Shown: one piece after another, positions 1 to 11,623 of the stretch
Layout of the letters: each line of letters begins with the position of its first letter
Numbering within the stretch: position 1 is the stretch's first letter
From: Boesenbergia rotunda
Lineage: Eukaryota; Streptophyta; Magnoliopsida; Zingiberales; Zingiberaceae
Assembly (NCBI GenBank): GCA_024364735.1
Contig: JAGFNQ010008307.1
Span: forward strand, 62,001-126,000
Reading direction: 5' to 3'
Length of the DNA: 64,000 bases
Notes under the pieces: generated by a model
The model's database searches: none
The model's input: the letters and a program-made list of their open reading frames with translations, nothing else
Told to the model about the DNA's origin: nothing
Translations under genes and position numbers: made by a program

Positions 1-566
1 GAAACAGTCAACCAGGGCGCCCCCTGCTTCCCGGGTGCCCCCGTCAAGGTTCGATCCCTATTTTTGAGGGATAAAACGCTGACCGAGATTGTTGCGGATC
101 AAAGGCCACGTGGAGGGTGCCCCCAATGTCCCGGGCGCCCCCAGACCTACTATATAAAGCCCTCGACCCCCAAGGCTTCAGAACAACTGCTTCCAAATGC
201 AAACACACTCTTCTACTCAAGTGCTCTGCTCCAGAAACCTCCCAACTCGAGATACAAGCGCCGACGACATCCCTCTGCTCTGAGATACATTCCACACCGG
301 ACGTCGGTAACGAAGTGCTGTCATTTCATTTGTTTTATACTACAACTGTAATCTTTCTGTAAAACTCTTTGCGCACATATAGAATTGCCCCCAGTAAACG
401 GTCAACGACTGTGGGCCTTGGAGTAGGAGCCGACCGCGACTCCGAACCAATTAAAACTACTTGCGTCATTTATTGTGATTTGATTTTCCGCTGCGTATGC
501 TCTTATCTTTAATCCGAAAATGATTTACGATATTCACCCCCCTCTATCGTTTCTCTCGATCCAACA
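1..566 (+). mobile_element. 3' part of a Sirevirus-type Copia LTR (start outside window)
   Basis: The stretch ends in a pyrimidine-rich block (attcacccccctct) and the terminus ccaaca at 561-566. The same ending closes the solo LTRs at 23483 and 59790, and it is typical of Sirevirus-like Copia LTRs. A TATA box at 151-157 lies where the LTR promoter is expected, followed by a leader without long open frames. What follows (567 on) is a different LTR family, so this copy was probably inserted into that older LTR. The 5' end and any target duplication lie left of the window, so it may be a 3' LTR or a solo LTR. Confidence 0.7.
151..157 (+). promoter_or_regulatory. TATA box of the Copia LTR
   Basis: The sequence ctatataaagc sits in a GC-rich surrounding, about 410 bp before the LTR end. 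This is the expected place for the retrotransposon's transcription start. Assigned from motif and position only. Confidence 0.55.
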
Positions 567-2382
567 AGTTCTATTTATTTCCTGCTTCCATATTTCTACC
601 CTTGATATTAGCTGTATGTTTAGACGATAGATTTATTTCTGTACTACTTCGAGGTTGGACCTCTTCACTCTTTATTATCACATGTGATGTATATTGTGAT
701 TAGAGATAGGATACCTTACACCCAGCACTAGGGTTAGGATAAGGTGCATACCGTCTATTTGGACCTCTGCAAATCTTGCTGATGATTGGTAGACTAGCTA
801 GGTAGGTGTGGTGTATGATATGACCATGCTTCATTCTTGCATGCGTATGGGCTAGTAGCATAGAGCTCCTAGTCATGTGGTTGAGACACGTCATCTGTTA
901 TGACGGTCATGATCTGCACACATTGTCATACGCGAGTAGTGGCTATCGGAGGGTGCTCACAGATACCCTTTCGAGACTCTGCATGGTCACTCCTGAGGAG
1001 TGAGTCCGGTGCATCGTAGCAGTCAAGGACCCCTCCGGGTGTGGGCAGTAGTTTGTCGTATCCCCGCTCGATCACTCATAAGTAGTGTTGTTGGGCATGG
1101 TAACAGACACTATTGATATGCGATGATCATGATCTGTGCACATTGTTACTAGTGAGTAGTAACTATTGGAGGGTGCGTATAGTTGCCCTTTCGAGACTCT
1201 GCACGGTCACTCCTGAGGAGTGAGTCCAGTGCATCATAGCAGTTAGGGACCCCTCCGGGTGTGTGCAGTTGTTCTATCGTGTCTCCGCCCAATCACGCAT
1301 GGGTAGTGATGCTGGTGTGTGGTAGCAGGCAGAGTTGGTATAGAGATCAGTTGGCTTTCCCTTTCCGGCTTTGAGTACATGTCATGATGGGTTGTGTGAC
1401 CCGTGAGCAGTTGGCTCTCCCTTTGTTGGCCTACGGGTACATGTCATGATGGGTTGTATGACCCATGAGCAGTTGGCTCCTCTTGTGCCTGGTGTTAGGG
1501 TTATGGTTCTTAGAGCAGTTGGCTCCCTGACATCCTGTACACTCAGTCACCCAATGTAGGGGTAGCTGGAGTGCATACAGATATCATGTGCACATGATGC
1601 ATCATTGCATTGCTTGTTGTTGTTTGCATTATTGTGTTTGCTCGTATTTGCTATATCTGGTTATAGTATATGTGTTTGATCTGCACCTTCAAGAGGTATG
1701 TGTACATAGGGTCTGCTGACCTTATCTTACCCGTGTGATATTTAGACCATTACATCTTCAGGTTTGTATGACTCTGGTGACCCTACTTTACTTGTGTGAT
1801 ATTTGGACTTTCACAACTTCAGGTTTGGCTCTGTTATGTATCCTCTATTCAGTATTCTAGTTTTAGCATTTCCTACTGTTATTACTGTTACTGTTTCCAG
1901 TTTGACTCTTACTGCTAGTATAGCTTACTATGCATACCAGATAGATGTATTCGCTGAGTTCTTGGACTCACACCGTCGGCCTTATTTTTCATTTCAGGTT
2001 GGTCGTCTTGGGTGCCCGACAGCCTGTCCCAGTTCCTCTATTTCGGAAACGACTCGTGTCTTGGTTTGTGTTGTATTACAGTATTTTTCATTTGTTTTCG
2101 CTATGCCAATTTATGTGGTGTTGTTTTTGTACGACAGTATAGTTGTACTTTTGGTGTGCCATGGAGGCCTTTGTTCCCTTTTGGTTTTGTCGTAAGTCGT
2201 ACCGGTACGCAGTTTTTGTCGTCGTCTTCATTTGCTTTACATTCAGTGACTTGTTCCAGTCCTTTAGACTGCGGTACAAGCGGTCTGAGAGAGTCGTATA
2301 TGTTAGGTTTCTGGATTGTCCGCCAGGTCGAGGGAGAGGCAGTCCGACCAGTATCGGGCGGGCAGCTCCTCAGGGCGTGGCA
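567..2382 (+). mobile_element. 3' portion of a long Gypsy-type LTR
   Basis: The same order of blocks occurs here and at about 60840-62137: a gtggttgaga block, then gatctgcacacattgtca, a series of 'gggtagtg' units, a run of tttgcatt-type sequence, a ttcaggtt block and a final gggcgtg(g/a)ca. The two are therefore 3' parts of the same long LTR family, here in + orientation. The probable end is agggcgtggca at 2382. The left part is missing because the Copia LTR at 1-566 interrupts it. The short open frames here are not conserved and are not called as genes. Confidence 0.5.
911..1525 (+). repeat. Internal direct repeats of the LTR (about 220 bp, then about 60 bp units)
   Basis: A block beginning gatctgcacacattg at 911 is repeated with substitutions at 1131 (period 220). 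It includes the shared segments tttcgagactctgca and cactcctgaggagtgagtcc. From 1348 a second series of units starting cagttggct recurs at 1348, 1408 and 1470, with a shorter one at 1515. Nothing suggests coding function. Confidence 0.7.
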
Positions 2383-2829
2383 GTGCACCTTTATATTTGA
2401 ATGTTGATTTAATAATATTGTTTGTGCATGTCTCTATTTGGCATGGATGTAAAGTATTGGAGACACTTATCTTTGTTCACCGTCTTTCGGTATATCTACA
2501 ACAATGGTTATTTATTGATAGCATTAGGTTTTAATGATTTAATTTAACTATTAAGTTTAAACTATATGTATGCTTATATTTATAGGTTTAATAATATTGC
2601 AAATTTATTAATTCATCATTAAATTGCAATGTATATGAATAAAGTTTAGATGTACAATAGGTTAAAAATAAATTTATCACTGAAGAATATATATTTTGAT
2701 GGAGTTAAAGAGTTTGTAGAATCAGTGAAAGTACATCTATATAAAAATGCTTTTGTTCTAAATTACTAGAATTGGTACTGTCATGGAAAGTCTTATTTTT
2801 TTGAGCTAACTGGACCTTTTGTTTCTTTG
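2383..2829. other. AT-rich stretch, no gene seen
   Basis: No frame resembles a known protein and there is no clear repeat structure. It lies between the LTR end and the CACTA transposase relic and may be non-coding CACTA sequence. Confidence 0.5.
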
Positions 2830-5030
2830 TTATATAGGTCTTCTATTGCTTCATCATCTAATAATAATACACTACAATCAATAGTTTACGACATGATAAA
2901 TGCAGTTGATCATTTGCATATAGATGAAATACTAACACTAGAAGTTAAGAAACTATATGATATGTTATAGGCTAGTGAAAAAGAGAAGTGTGAGAAGACA
3001 TTCTTTCTTGTCATTTTCAACTATCAATTACTGCAAGACTATTGAATATCAATGTAAGGCATCATTTCTCAGAATAATGTTATGATGACATTTATCAATT
3101 GATATCAGAGTTGCTTTCTACAATAATATAATAACTGATAGCTTCTACAATAAAAAAAAATTGATTAAGATGTTAAATTTGTCTGTGGAAAAAATTGATA
3201 GCTATATAAATAACTATATGATCTTTTGGAATGAAGACAATGAACTTATTAAATGTAAAATGTGTAATTACTCTTGTTATAAGCAACATAATTGCATATC
3301 AGGGAAGAAGAAGAATTTACCATGGAAAATTATGTATTATTCCCCTATAACAACTATATTTTAATGCTTATATGCATTTGCCACAACAGCAAACCACATA
3401 AGATCGCATCATGAGCATGTACACGAAGAAGATATAATGTGTCATCCTTTTAACTCCTAACCTTGGAAACATCTTAATACAATATTTTTCTCCTTTGTAA
3501 TGAAACCATGTAATGTAAAATTGGGACTTTCAGTAGATGAAGTTTATCGATTTAGTCAATCGATAATAATATTTATCTTGGTCAGTTATATTAACAACAT
3601 ATAACTTGAGGCCATATATGCGTATGAAAGATGAATACATATTCCTTACTATGTTTATTCCAGGGCTGAAGAATCCTCAAGAGAAGATAAATATTTTTTT
3701 ATAACCTCTGATTGCTGAGCTAAATGAATTATTGAATGTAGGGTCAGATATTTATGATATTGCAAGTAAAAATAATTTTATCTTGTATGCTACTTTATTA
3801 TAAATGATTAGTGATTTTCCAACATATTCAATATTGTTAGAATGACACACGATTGATAAATTTTAGTATATCCATATTGCATGACAGAGATTGATCTATT
3901 TTCATTATCTTATAATGAAAAGAAATTTTGATGTGATAATTTAAATTTTTAACAAAAGAGCACCCTTTTAGATAAAATAAGAAAGGCTTCATAAAGAATG
4001 AATATGTCAAAAAACTTCCACTCGTAATCAAGTTAGGAGAGGAAATACTTGACAAAATAGACAACCAAGGATTTGTACTAGTAACTCAGACGAGTTCTGA
4101 TGATTTAAATAAATACATTATCAAGATATGTAAGTATGGTTGGAAGAAAAGAAGGATATTTTGGGAGTTGCTATATTGGAAGTATCTACTCATTCGACAT
4201 AATTTAGATATGATACATGTTGAAAATTTTTTCTGATAATATCTTCAATACTGTAATAAATGCTTCCAAAAAAATAAAGACACATCAAAATCACGTGAGC
4301 AATTAAAAGAATTAGTTAGCAGACTTGAGTCACATCATAATGAAACAACTAATAAATTTTTAAAAAGCTTGTTACACATTGGACAAAGAAGGTAAGTAAG
4401 TTTTATGTTATTACTTAAAATAAATTAAATTCCCTGATGGGTACGCCTTGATATGGCTAGATGTGTAGATATAAACAATTTAAAATGTTTAAAATGAAGA
4501 ATCATGACTATCATGTATTCATGCAAAAATTAGTTCTTATAGCTTTCCATGACTTACTCTTTAATAATGTTTGGGAAACACTAATAGAATGGAGTTTGTT
4601 TCTCTTAGAGATTACATTGAGGGTTATTATGATGGTCGATATACTCCGACAAGATATTCTTCTGATACTATGTAAACTTGAGTGTATATTTCCACTTAAT
4701 TTTTTGATTCAATGGAATATCTATCAGTTCATTTACCTTATGAGGCACGATTAATTGGTCCTGTGCATATAGATGGATATATTCATTTGAATAATTTTTG
4801 AAGAGATTAAAAAATAATATTCATAATAAAATAAGAATTGAAAGATCAATATATAATGCTTATATATTTATAGAAGCATCTCATTTCTACTAATATTATT
4901 TTACCAATAATGTGAAAATCAGATATCGTAAGTATTCTCGAAATTCTAATGATACTCAACCAATAGACTTAGAGATGTTTTCTATTTTCAAGTTTCCAGG
5001 TAAGCCAATGTGTGCATCTATTGGTAGATA
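2830..5030 (+). pseudogene. CACTA (En/Spm) TNP2-like transposase relic
   Basis: Frames on the plus strand, read in order with many stops and shifts, follow the plan of plant TNP2/TNPD transposases (Transposase_21 family). At 2900-3080 there is a 'KKLYDML' block. At 3170-3345 follow 'VEKIDSYINNYMIFW', a C-x2-C element and 'LPWKIMYYSPI'. At 3610-3840 are 'MRMKDEYIFLTMFIPGLKNP' and 'MISDFPTY', and at 4137-4230 'GWKKRRIFW' and 'RHNLDMIHVE'. At 4495-4600 is 'NHDYHVFMQKLVLIAFHDLL', then at 4700-4770 'SMEYLSVHLPYEARLIGPV' in another frame, and at 4845-5030 a last block near 'FKFPGKP'. The family excises and inserts CACTA DNA transposons in the nucleus. At least six stops or shifts make it dead. No CACTA termini were identified. 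The AT-rich composition fits long decay. Confidence 0.8.
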
Positions 5031-6887
5031 ATTAAATCTAAAATAATACCATGTAGCAAGAACATACATACTCCTAAAATGTGACAAGGTTAAATTCTAC
5101 ATAAAGTGAGTTGACTTAGATATTCAAATATTTATCCCTTTATGTTAGTTTGTTAAACCGTATGTCTTAAAATTATCTTCCTTGATAATTTGTACGAACA
5201 ATGACTACAACTATAAAATTTATCAAGCAATCCGAAAAAAATCAAATTTGCATCGGAGGTTTTTAAATTCAGATTGAATTTAGTTTGGGGGTTTTTTGGG
5301 TTGGCTTAGTTTCAGATCATGTTTAAGTGGACCCGGATTGATTTAAATTTAGGATTTAGAATTTTTTTGATTAAATTAAATTTTATTTTAAAATTAAGAT
5401 GTTTTATATAAATAATAGAATATAGTATAAAATATTGAAATAAATATGTAAATAGAAAAATAATTTAAAAAGATTATTTTTTAGATTGGGCGGGTTATTC
5501 TGATTATCCATATTAAAGTTCGGATTTAAAATTTTTAGATTAAGTTTGGGTTTGAATTAAATTTTTTTTATAACTAATCTTTAACTCGGTCAGAACCTAT
5601 TTAATTCATCCGAATTGACATCATATATAGAGGTAGGTGAAAGGTTGACCAATGAAAACTGTGTTTTTCTCCATAAAAATATTTTATTTAAACCAATTAT
5701 TCTGAACTGGACGTTTAGTCGTTTACTCCATATTGTAATTTCTATTTATTTTTCTAATCGGATGTTGACAATTTATTGATTTAGACAGCCATTCCCTGGC
5801 TCTATAAATTAGTCCCACACATATTACTCTCAATCTTCCCAACACAGATAAGTCCGTTGACTAAACTTCCTGCTCTGCCATAAGATTTTAAAGCTGTTGT
5901 TCCAAAATCGTTGTCAAATTGTGTACTTGCATGTATCCCCATGTGCACAATTATTGTCAAACAGAGACGAGTCAATTAACTAGGCTTTCTGCTCTGCCAT
6001 CAAATTTTGAAATTTAAGGTGTTAAATTGAGACTTTTTGTTAGGACTTGTAGCAAATGTAAAAGGCAATAAAAAAATATATTTCTTATTTTCTCTGAAAA
6101 CTTGTAGGATCAGTCTAAATATAATTAACATATATTTAATCTTATTTTATTCGAAGTATTTCTTTATTATTATCTTATCCTCTTATGGTGGTAAAACAAA
6201 AAATGGATAAGGTTGAGATCAGGATTCCTCACCGTGCGAGCAGTGATTACTATATGAAAGAGGATAGGATGTTGACTATTAATTAAAAATTAATTTTCAG
6301 ACATTACGATATGATAGTCAACCGTCTATCTAAAAATAAAACTCTATTATTATCTTCTATATCAAATATTCCTCCGAATATTTCTATATCAAATATTCGG
6401 AAGAGGAGAGGATAGGATGAATCATGGAGCAGAAAATTAATTTTATCGATAATTTTTATTTTTTTTTAAAGATGAAAAAAAAAACAAAAGCTGCTGATGG
6501 ATGGGGGAGTACTGGCTCATGGCAATGGTACTTTTGGTTTAATTTTTTTTTATTATTTTTAAAAGATTCAATCAAAATATATAAATATATGGAATATTGG
6601 ATTTTTTTTAAGTTATAAATATTTAGTTGATAAAATATTTAATTATAAAATTTAAAATATTAAAAAAATGAGATATTTGAATGATTACATGGATATGAGA
6701 TTGTAAATATTTAAAAGAATAAGGATGTTCTTAGTCAATTACGTGTGTCATTCTTATCTTATATAAAATTTTATGATATATTTTTTTTGTTAATTTTGAG
6801 ATAAATTAACGAGAACGTTGAAGAGAAATAAATCATTTTTACCACCTTTTTGATATAAAGTTGCTGCTCATGGTTTAAGTAGCCGTT
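5031..6887. other. AT-rich intergenic DNA, no gene seen
   Basis: There are only short, low-complexity frames. Two related blocks around 5845-5885 and 5965-6005 share cctgctctgccat / tctgctctgccat, so an old local duplication is likely. A short inverted repeat (aaatattcctccgaatattt) lies near 6365-6400. The interval includes the region upstream of the HOTHEAD-like pseudogene. Confidence 0.55.
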
Positions 6888-7940
6888 ATGGAAAGTCAAA
6901 GAATGCTTATTTCTGTCATTGCTGTTGTAATTTTCTTCATTTGCTTCTGCAATGTACAGAACTCTAATGTTTCTTTTTTTTTTCTTAATTAATCAATACT
7001 TTTTTTTTATGATTAAGAGCCCTTTGACTCCATGTTAACTATCATAGTTAGTTGTTTTTGCAAGGTTTTTGTGAACAATGCCAGCGTTTGGCTTTATGTC
7101 TAGGGATAGAAACAAGTCAGGTCAAGTCAGGCTTTTATCTTAACAGGTCATGTCTGTATAGTAACAAAATGACCTGAGCCTAACCTGTGGCATGTTATAG
7201 GCTTTGTTCTTGGCCTAAGCCTGGCTTGTTCAATAGCCTGCCCTAGCCTGCGGCCTGTTCACAAAGTCTGTAAGTTAGAACACTTTATACAGGCCAACAA
7301 CCCAAAGCATTAAACAGACTGAAAATTAACCTTATAAAAGACCTTGCATCATACATGCTTCAAAACAGGTCATGCATCATACATGCCTCAAAACAGGTCA
7401 GATCTATAAATATATACATATGTATTTAATCTTAACAGGCCAAGACCAGCCTGCCAGGCTTGGTGGTCTTTATATTGAGCTTGAGTCTGACCTGATAAGA
7501 AAAATAAGCTTTGAAACATACCTGAATATTATTCTATTTCTAAACAGGTCAGGCTAAACACAGGCTAGGCCACAGGCTGCTTGGCCTATGCCCATCCCCA
7601 TTCATGTCATGGGTGTTGTACCACGACTACATCATGTCGGCGGCAGGACAGCTGGTTGTCCCTTGGCAACCACCCTTTCGAAGAGGTTCGATGTGCTGGT
7701 ATTGGAAAGAGGCGGGTCGCCTTTCGAGAATCCCAACATTTCCAACCCCGCCTCTTTAGCGAGAACCTCGCCTACCTCTTCCTGACCTCGCCGGCGCAAC
7801 GTTTTGTCTTCAAGGATGGTTTCATCAATAGACGAGCTCGCTTCCTCGGCAACACCTGTATCAACAGTGAGTTCTACTCGTGCGGCAACCACCAAGAGGT
7901 GATGGATATGGAATTGATATTGGATTCGGAGTACAACGAA
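6888..7940 (+). pseudogene. HOTHEAD-like GMC oxidoreductase pseudogene fragment
   Basis: The ATG at 6888 opens a frame with a classic signal peptide (MESQRMLISVIAVVIFFICF, then 'CNVQNSN'). It stops after about 30 codons, as an exon 1 running into an intron would. Downstream, 7640-7785 reads 'GGRTAGCPLATTLS', 'VLVLERGGSPFENPNIS', and 7785-7940 in another frame reads 'SPAQRFVFKDGFINRRARFL', 'TCINSEFYS'. These match in order the N-terminal FAD-binding region of plant HOTHEAD/mandelonitrile-lyase-like GMC oxidoreductases, secreted flavoenzymes of about 550-600 residues. The first Gly-rich FAD motif is damaged, there is at least one frameshift (near 7770), a MITE (7101-7600) interrupts it, and the remaining roughly 450 residues are absent. 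Linking the signal-peptide exon to the later part is inference. Confidence 0.72.
7101..7600. mobile_element. hAT-type MITE (500 bp)
   Basis: The left end tagggatag and the right end ccatcccca are imperfect inverted repeats (7 of 9 pair). The flanking 8-mers tttatgtc (7093-7100) and ttcatgtc (7601-7608) match at 7 of 8, as expected for a hAT-type 8-bp target duplication. The interior is built from degenerate copies of 'aacaggtcaggct' and 'gcctg' motifs and encodes no transposase. It splits the HOTHEAD-like pseudogene. Short open frames inside are spurious. Confidence 0.65.
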
Positions 7941-8065
7941 ATATTTATAATAAAGTAGATTTTACTCTTAAATTATGAATTTCTTCGTGGTACATATAAT
8001 TTTAAATAAAATAGCATGAAACATAGTATTAAATGAAAACATACATTGTAATCCTTAATTATTTG

Positions 8066-10004
8066 TGAACTATATCATGAATAAATGAGAACTCCACGTG
8101 TGAGTGATATCCATGTTAGTGAGAGCCCTAGAGCCAATCATGTGATGGTTGTTGTATGGACTCATTGTATCATATTTCATATATATAAAGGCATTTGATT
8201 ATGGTTATTATACTTACTTGTATTGGTGCCAAATAACTAAGTGTAATAACGTCTTTGGTAGTAGGTTCATATCTATATCAATCGATTGGTTGAATCGATA
8301 GTGAGATGATATAGAGAACACTACTCTTAATTATTCCTAGTCAAGTATTAACATTCAGGGACAATGTTAATGCATAGAGACTAGCATGTAGGTCAACACG
8401 ATGACTTGATCTCACAAGTCATGAATATGAGATATCAAGTTGACACATGAGTATGGATTGGAGAATGTATACTGAATGACCCACCATGAGAAAGTATCAT
8501 GGATCGTTATATGAGTGTCATATACTTTCTCATGTGACTATTAGTATGACTATTAGTCCTTAGACCTGAAGTCACCATAGTTCCCTACATAAGGAGTTAT
8601 GTACTTTGGTTTCGTCAAACGTCACCCGTAACTGGGTGGACTATAAAGGCGATTACTGGGTATGTAACAAATTATGCGGAGGGATGTGAGTAATGTAGAT
8701 GGGATCTATCCCTCCTATATGACAGGAGAGATATCATAGTCATGATAGAGTGAGATCACTAAGTGCATGGCCATGCCCAAATAAGACAATATGAGATATT
8801 GAGCTTATTTGATTATAGTGAGTCTACTTGGAGTTCAAGACACATAGATTGATTAGAGGATGACACGGTCTATGCTTCATAGAAGATCAATCTAGATATC
8901 GACGATAGAAGGACATTGTCACATATTATGAAAGTCATAATTAGTAGTCACATTGGTGATGTTGGATCTCAACATTCTTGTAACTTGGGTAGCAATGATG
9001 TGTTGCTAGATACCGCTCATTGCTTATGTTTCTAAGAGGTTAGAAGCATTGCCAACGTTACAAGAACCTATAGGGTCACACGCAAAGAACAAATAGATGG
9101 AGAAAAATGAAGTCAAGTTTGACTTGGCTAAATATGGAAAGTCCATAAAAGGCAAGTTTGACTTGACCCAAATCCAAATCAAGTTTGACTTGACTTGGTT
9201 CCACTTCAAGTTAGACTTGACATGGGAGAAGAAATGGAGTCAAGTTTGACTTGACTAAATATGGAAAGTCCATAAAAGGCAAGTTTGACTTGACCCAAAT
9301 CCAAATCAAGTTTGACTTGACTTGGTTCCACTTTAAGTTAGACTTGACATGGGAGAAGAAATGGAGTCAAGTTTGACTTGACTAAATATGGAAAGTCCAT
9401 AAAAGGCAAGTTTGACTTGACCAAAAGGCCACCTCACCTTGACTTGACCAAGTGATGACTTGGCTTGGTATTTGACCAATGATGATGCTCCACATCATCT
9501 CCAAAGGTTGTAAACCCACATTTGAATTTGAATTCAAATTGAAAGGGGGTTATGGCAGGCCACTTAATGGCCATTATGTGGCCGACCACAATGAGAGAAC
9601 AAAACAAGGTTTTGTTCCATTTTTCTCATGTGTGTCTTCTCTTCTTCCTCCTCCAAGTGTTGGTGCTCTTCTTCTTCTTCTCCTCTTGGCCGAACCCTTG
9701 AAAGGTGCTAGCACACCTAAAGGGTTTCCTCCATCCACTTTGTTCGCGTGAATACTTCTAGAGGGACGGCACTTGACGTCCTAGAGATCCGACATCCAAA
9801 AGGAACGAGCGGGATTAAGCGGGGCACGCACCAAAGGTAAAATGGTTTATCCCTCTTTAGATCTAGGAGTAGATCGAGTTTTGAGCATGAAATGAATACG
9901 TGATTTTTGTTTTGGAATTTTTCTTCGCACGAGATCCATGGCTTTGGGTTCTCGGGGTTTCCGCGACGCGAAAAGGCGGTTTTCGCGGCCCGAAAAACCC
10001 AACA
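8066..10004 (+). mobile_element. 5' LTR of a Copia element (left end uncertain)
   Basis: The right end is firm: ...aaacccaaca at 10004, immediately followed by a tRNA-Met primer site. The region from about 8066 holds long unique LTR-like sequence and a 127-bp tandem array. No duplicate LTR exists in the window because the element is cut off at 14456. The left limit at 8066 (tgtgaact) is a guess. An alternative is 8960, where the sequence starts tgttggatct, giving a 1045-bp LTR. A 90-codon frame at 9479-9751 is not thought to be a gene. Confidence 0.6.
9106..9440 (+). repeat. 127-bp tandem array inside the Copia LTR
   Basis: About 2.6 copies are present. The marker 'atggagtcaag' starts at 9234 and 9361, and a more diverged first copy starts near 9107. 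Each unit contains several copies of caagtttgacttga, which is itself an imperfect palindrome (caagt...acttg). Confidence 0.8.
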
Positions 10005-10005
10005 G

Positions 10006-10020
10006 TGGTATCAGAGCCAC
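10006..10020 (+). other. Primer-binding site (initiator tRNA-Met)
   Basis: tggtatcagagccac begins two bases after the LTR end. It is the standard plant Copia complement to the 3' end of initiator tRNA-Met and fixes both the LTR boundary and the element's + orientation. Confidence 0.9.
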
Positions 10021-11623
10021 GTGCGAAGCACGTATTTATTTATTTTTGTATGGGATACAAAATTTAGAGTAGTTTATAATTCTGTAATTTTTCTAATTTT
10101 TAGGATTTTATGAGTATTTTTCTCGTAGAGGCGAAGCAACGAGTGCGAAGCACTTGTACACTTCGACCACCGAGAAAAACTTCTCCGAAACGGCAAGTTT
10201 CGCCCAAATAGATTTTGGGACAGCGGGTTAGGCACTGTTAGATCGCGATACGACACTCACGAAATTAATTTCGTGAGTAGGGGCGCCGCCCCTAACCCCG
10301 CAAGGGGCCTTTTCACTTGATTGTGCTCGAAACCCGCTTAACGGGACCGCCGTGGAGTTGTGACTCATAAAATTCGTAAAATACATAGAAAAAATTAGAT
10401 AAATTTCTGTAAAATACATAATTTTGAATTATGTACATTAGTGTGATGGTCATGGCCCAAGACCCTATTTTAATTAGATTAAAATATGTGTGTAATTCAT
10501 ATTACGGCATGCGTGCCGTTATTTGTGTTCTGTGTGTTGTATTGTGATTGCGACCTGCGTGTCGGCCTTTTATTTATTATTTATGTTAAAATTAGTTTAA
10601 GACTCGAATGTAACTCGAGTATAAATTTTGTAATGTACAAAATTGAAGATGAAGGAAATTCTGGAGAAGACGGACTCGTGGGAAACAAGCCGACAACACA
10701 TGGGGTTCTGGAAGGAGGAGCTTGGAGAAGCTGCTGCCTAGACCCTAGGTTGACCAAAGGATCTTCTCATTGGCTTGAGAAGATCTTAGTAGGTCATGAC
10801 TAATCACACTTTAATTTTCTTGTATATTTTATTTTTGCTTATATGTATGTGATGCATGTTAGTATAGAATAGAATATACATGAGTGTATGTGATGCACAT
10901 GTAATGTGGGAACCACATCTTGATGTGCACCTAATACACATTTAGGTTAAATTAGATTTAATAAATGCCTAAATACGATGCACATCATCGATTAGATTAG
11001 ATCTAAATCGAAATCAACTCGTATATGCCTAACGAGCCTTGATACCCATCACTACCACGATCATATGCGATTGTTGAATCTGCCAAAGCAGAGCAATGCA
11101 TTTAATCGTGGTGGGATGCGGAGGGACAACCTTGGTCCCGCCTATCACGCTTGGGTTAGATTGAGCTCAATTAGATTGAGTAACTAGTTAGCTCAATTGG
11201 ATCGAGCCTAACTATAGGCATACTCCAATAGTTGGAAAGGTAGGACAAGATCGCATTTATCAATAGTCTTGGGCGATTTAGCCAAAGCTAACTCAAGATT
11301 ATTCATAAATGTTAATTCTTGATCCTATAAACAAGAGTTGCATAGAGATGTAATTGTTAATTAGTACCTACCGATCATACTAAGTCTTGGGCGATTTAGC
11401 CAAAGCTAACTCAAGGCGTAGTATGATGTGGATCTTGACCTACGAGAATTATAGTTAGTTGGTGTGGATCTAGTAGTGTGGTTTTACCACATCTATGACT
11501 CGATTCTACCAAAGCCCTATAATTCAGTGGGAGCATCATTTAATTAAAGGCCTAGTTAAATGATAAATAAAATATGATACAATGGTGGATATTTATTTTC
11601 TGCATTTTATGTTGTAGATTACC
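10021..11623 (+). other. Copia 5' leader between primer site and gag, no gene
   Basis: A 1.6-kb untranslated leader. A repeated phrase (agtcttgggcgatttagcc) occurs at about 11265 and 11383. The largest frame (10486-10803) resembles nothing recognisable. Long leaders are usual for Copia elements with long LTRs. Confidence 0.6.

Noticed and set aside
7372..7557. 61-codon frame inside the hAT MITE
   Set aside because: It lies wholly in non-coding MITE sequence made of short repeats and has no family match.
9479..9751. 90-codon frame in the Copia LTR
   Set aside because: It is within the LTR, has no recognisable domain, and the Leu/Pro-rich stretch comes from a cttcttctt run.
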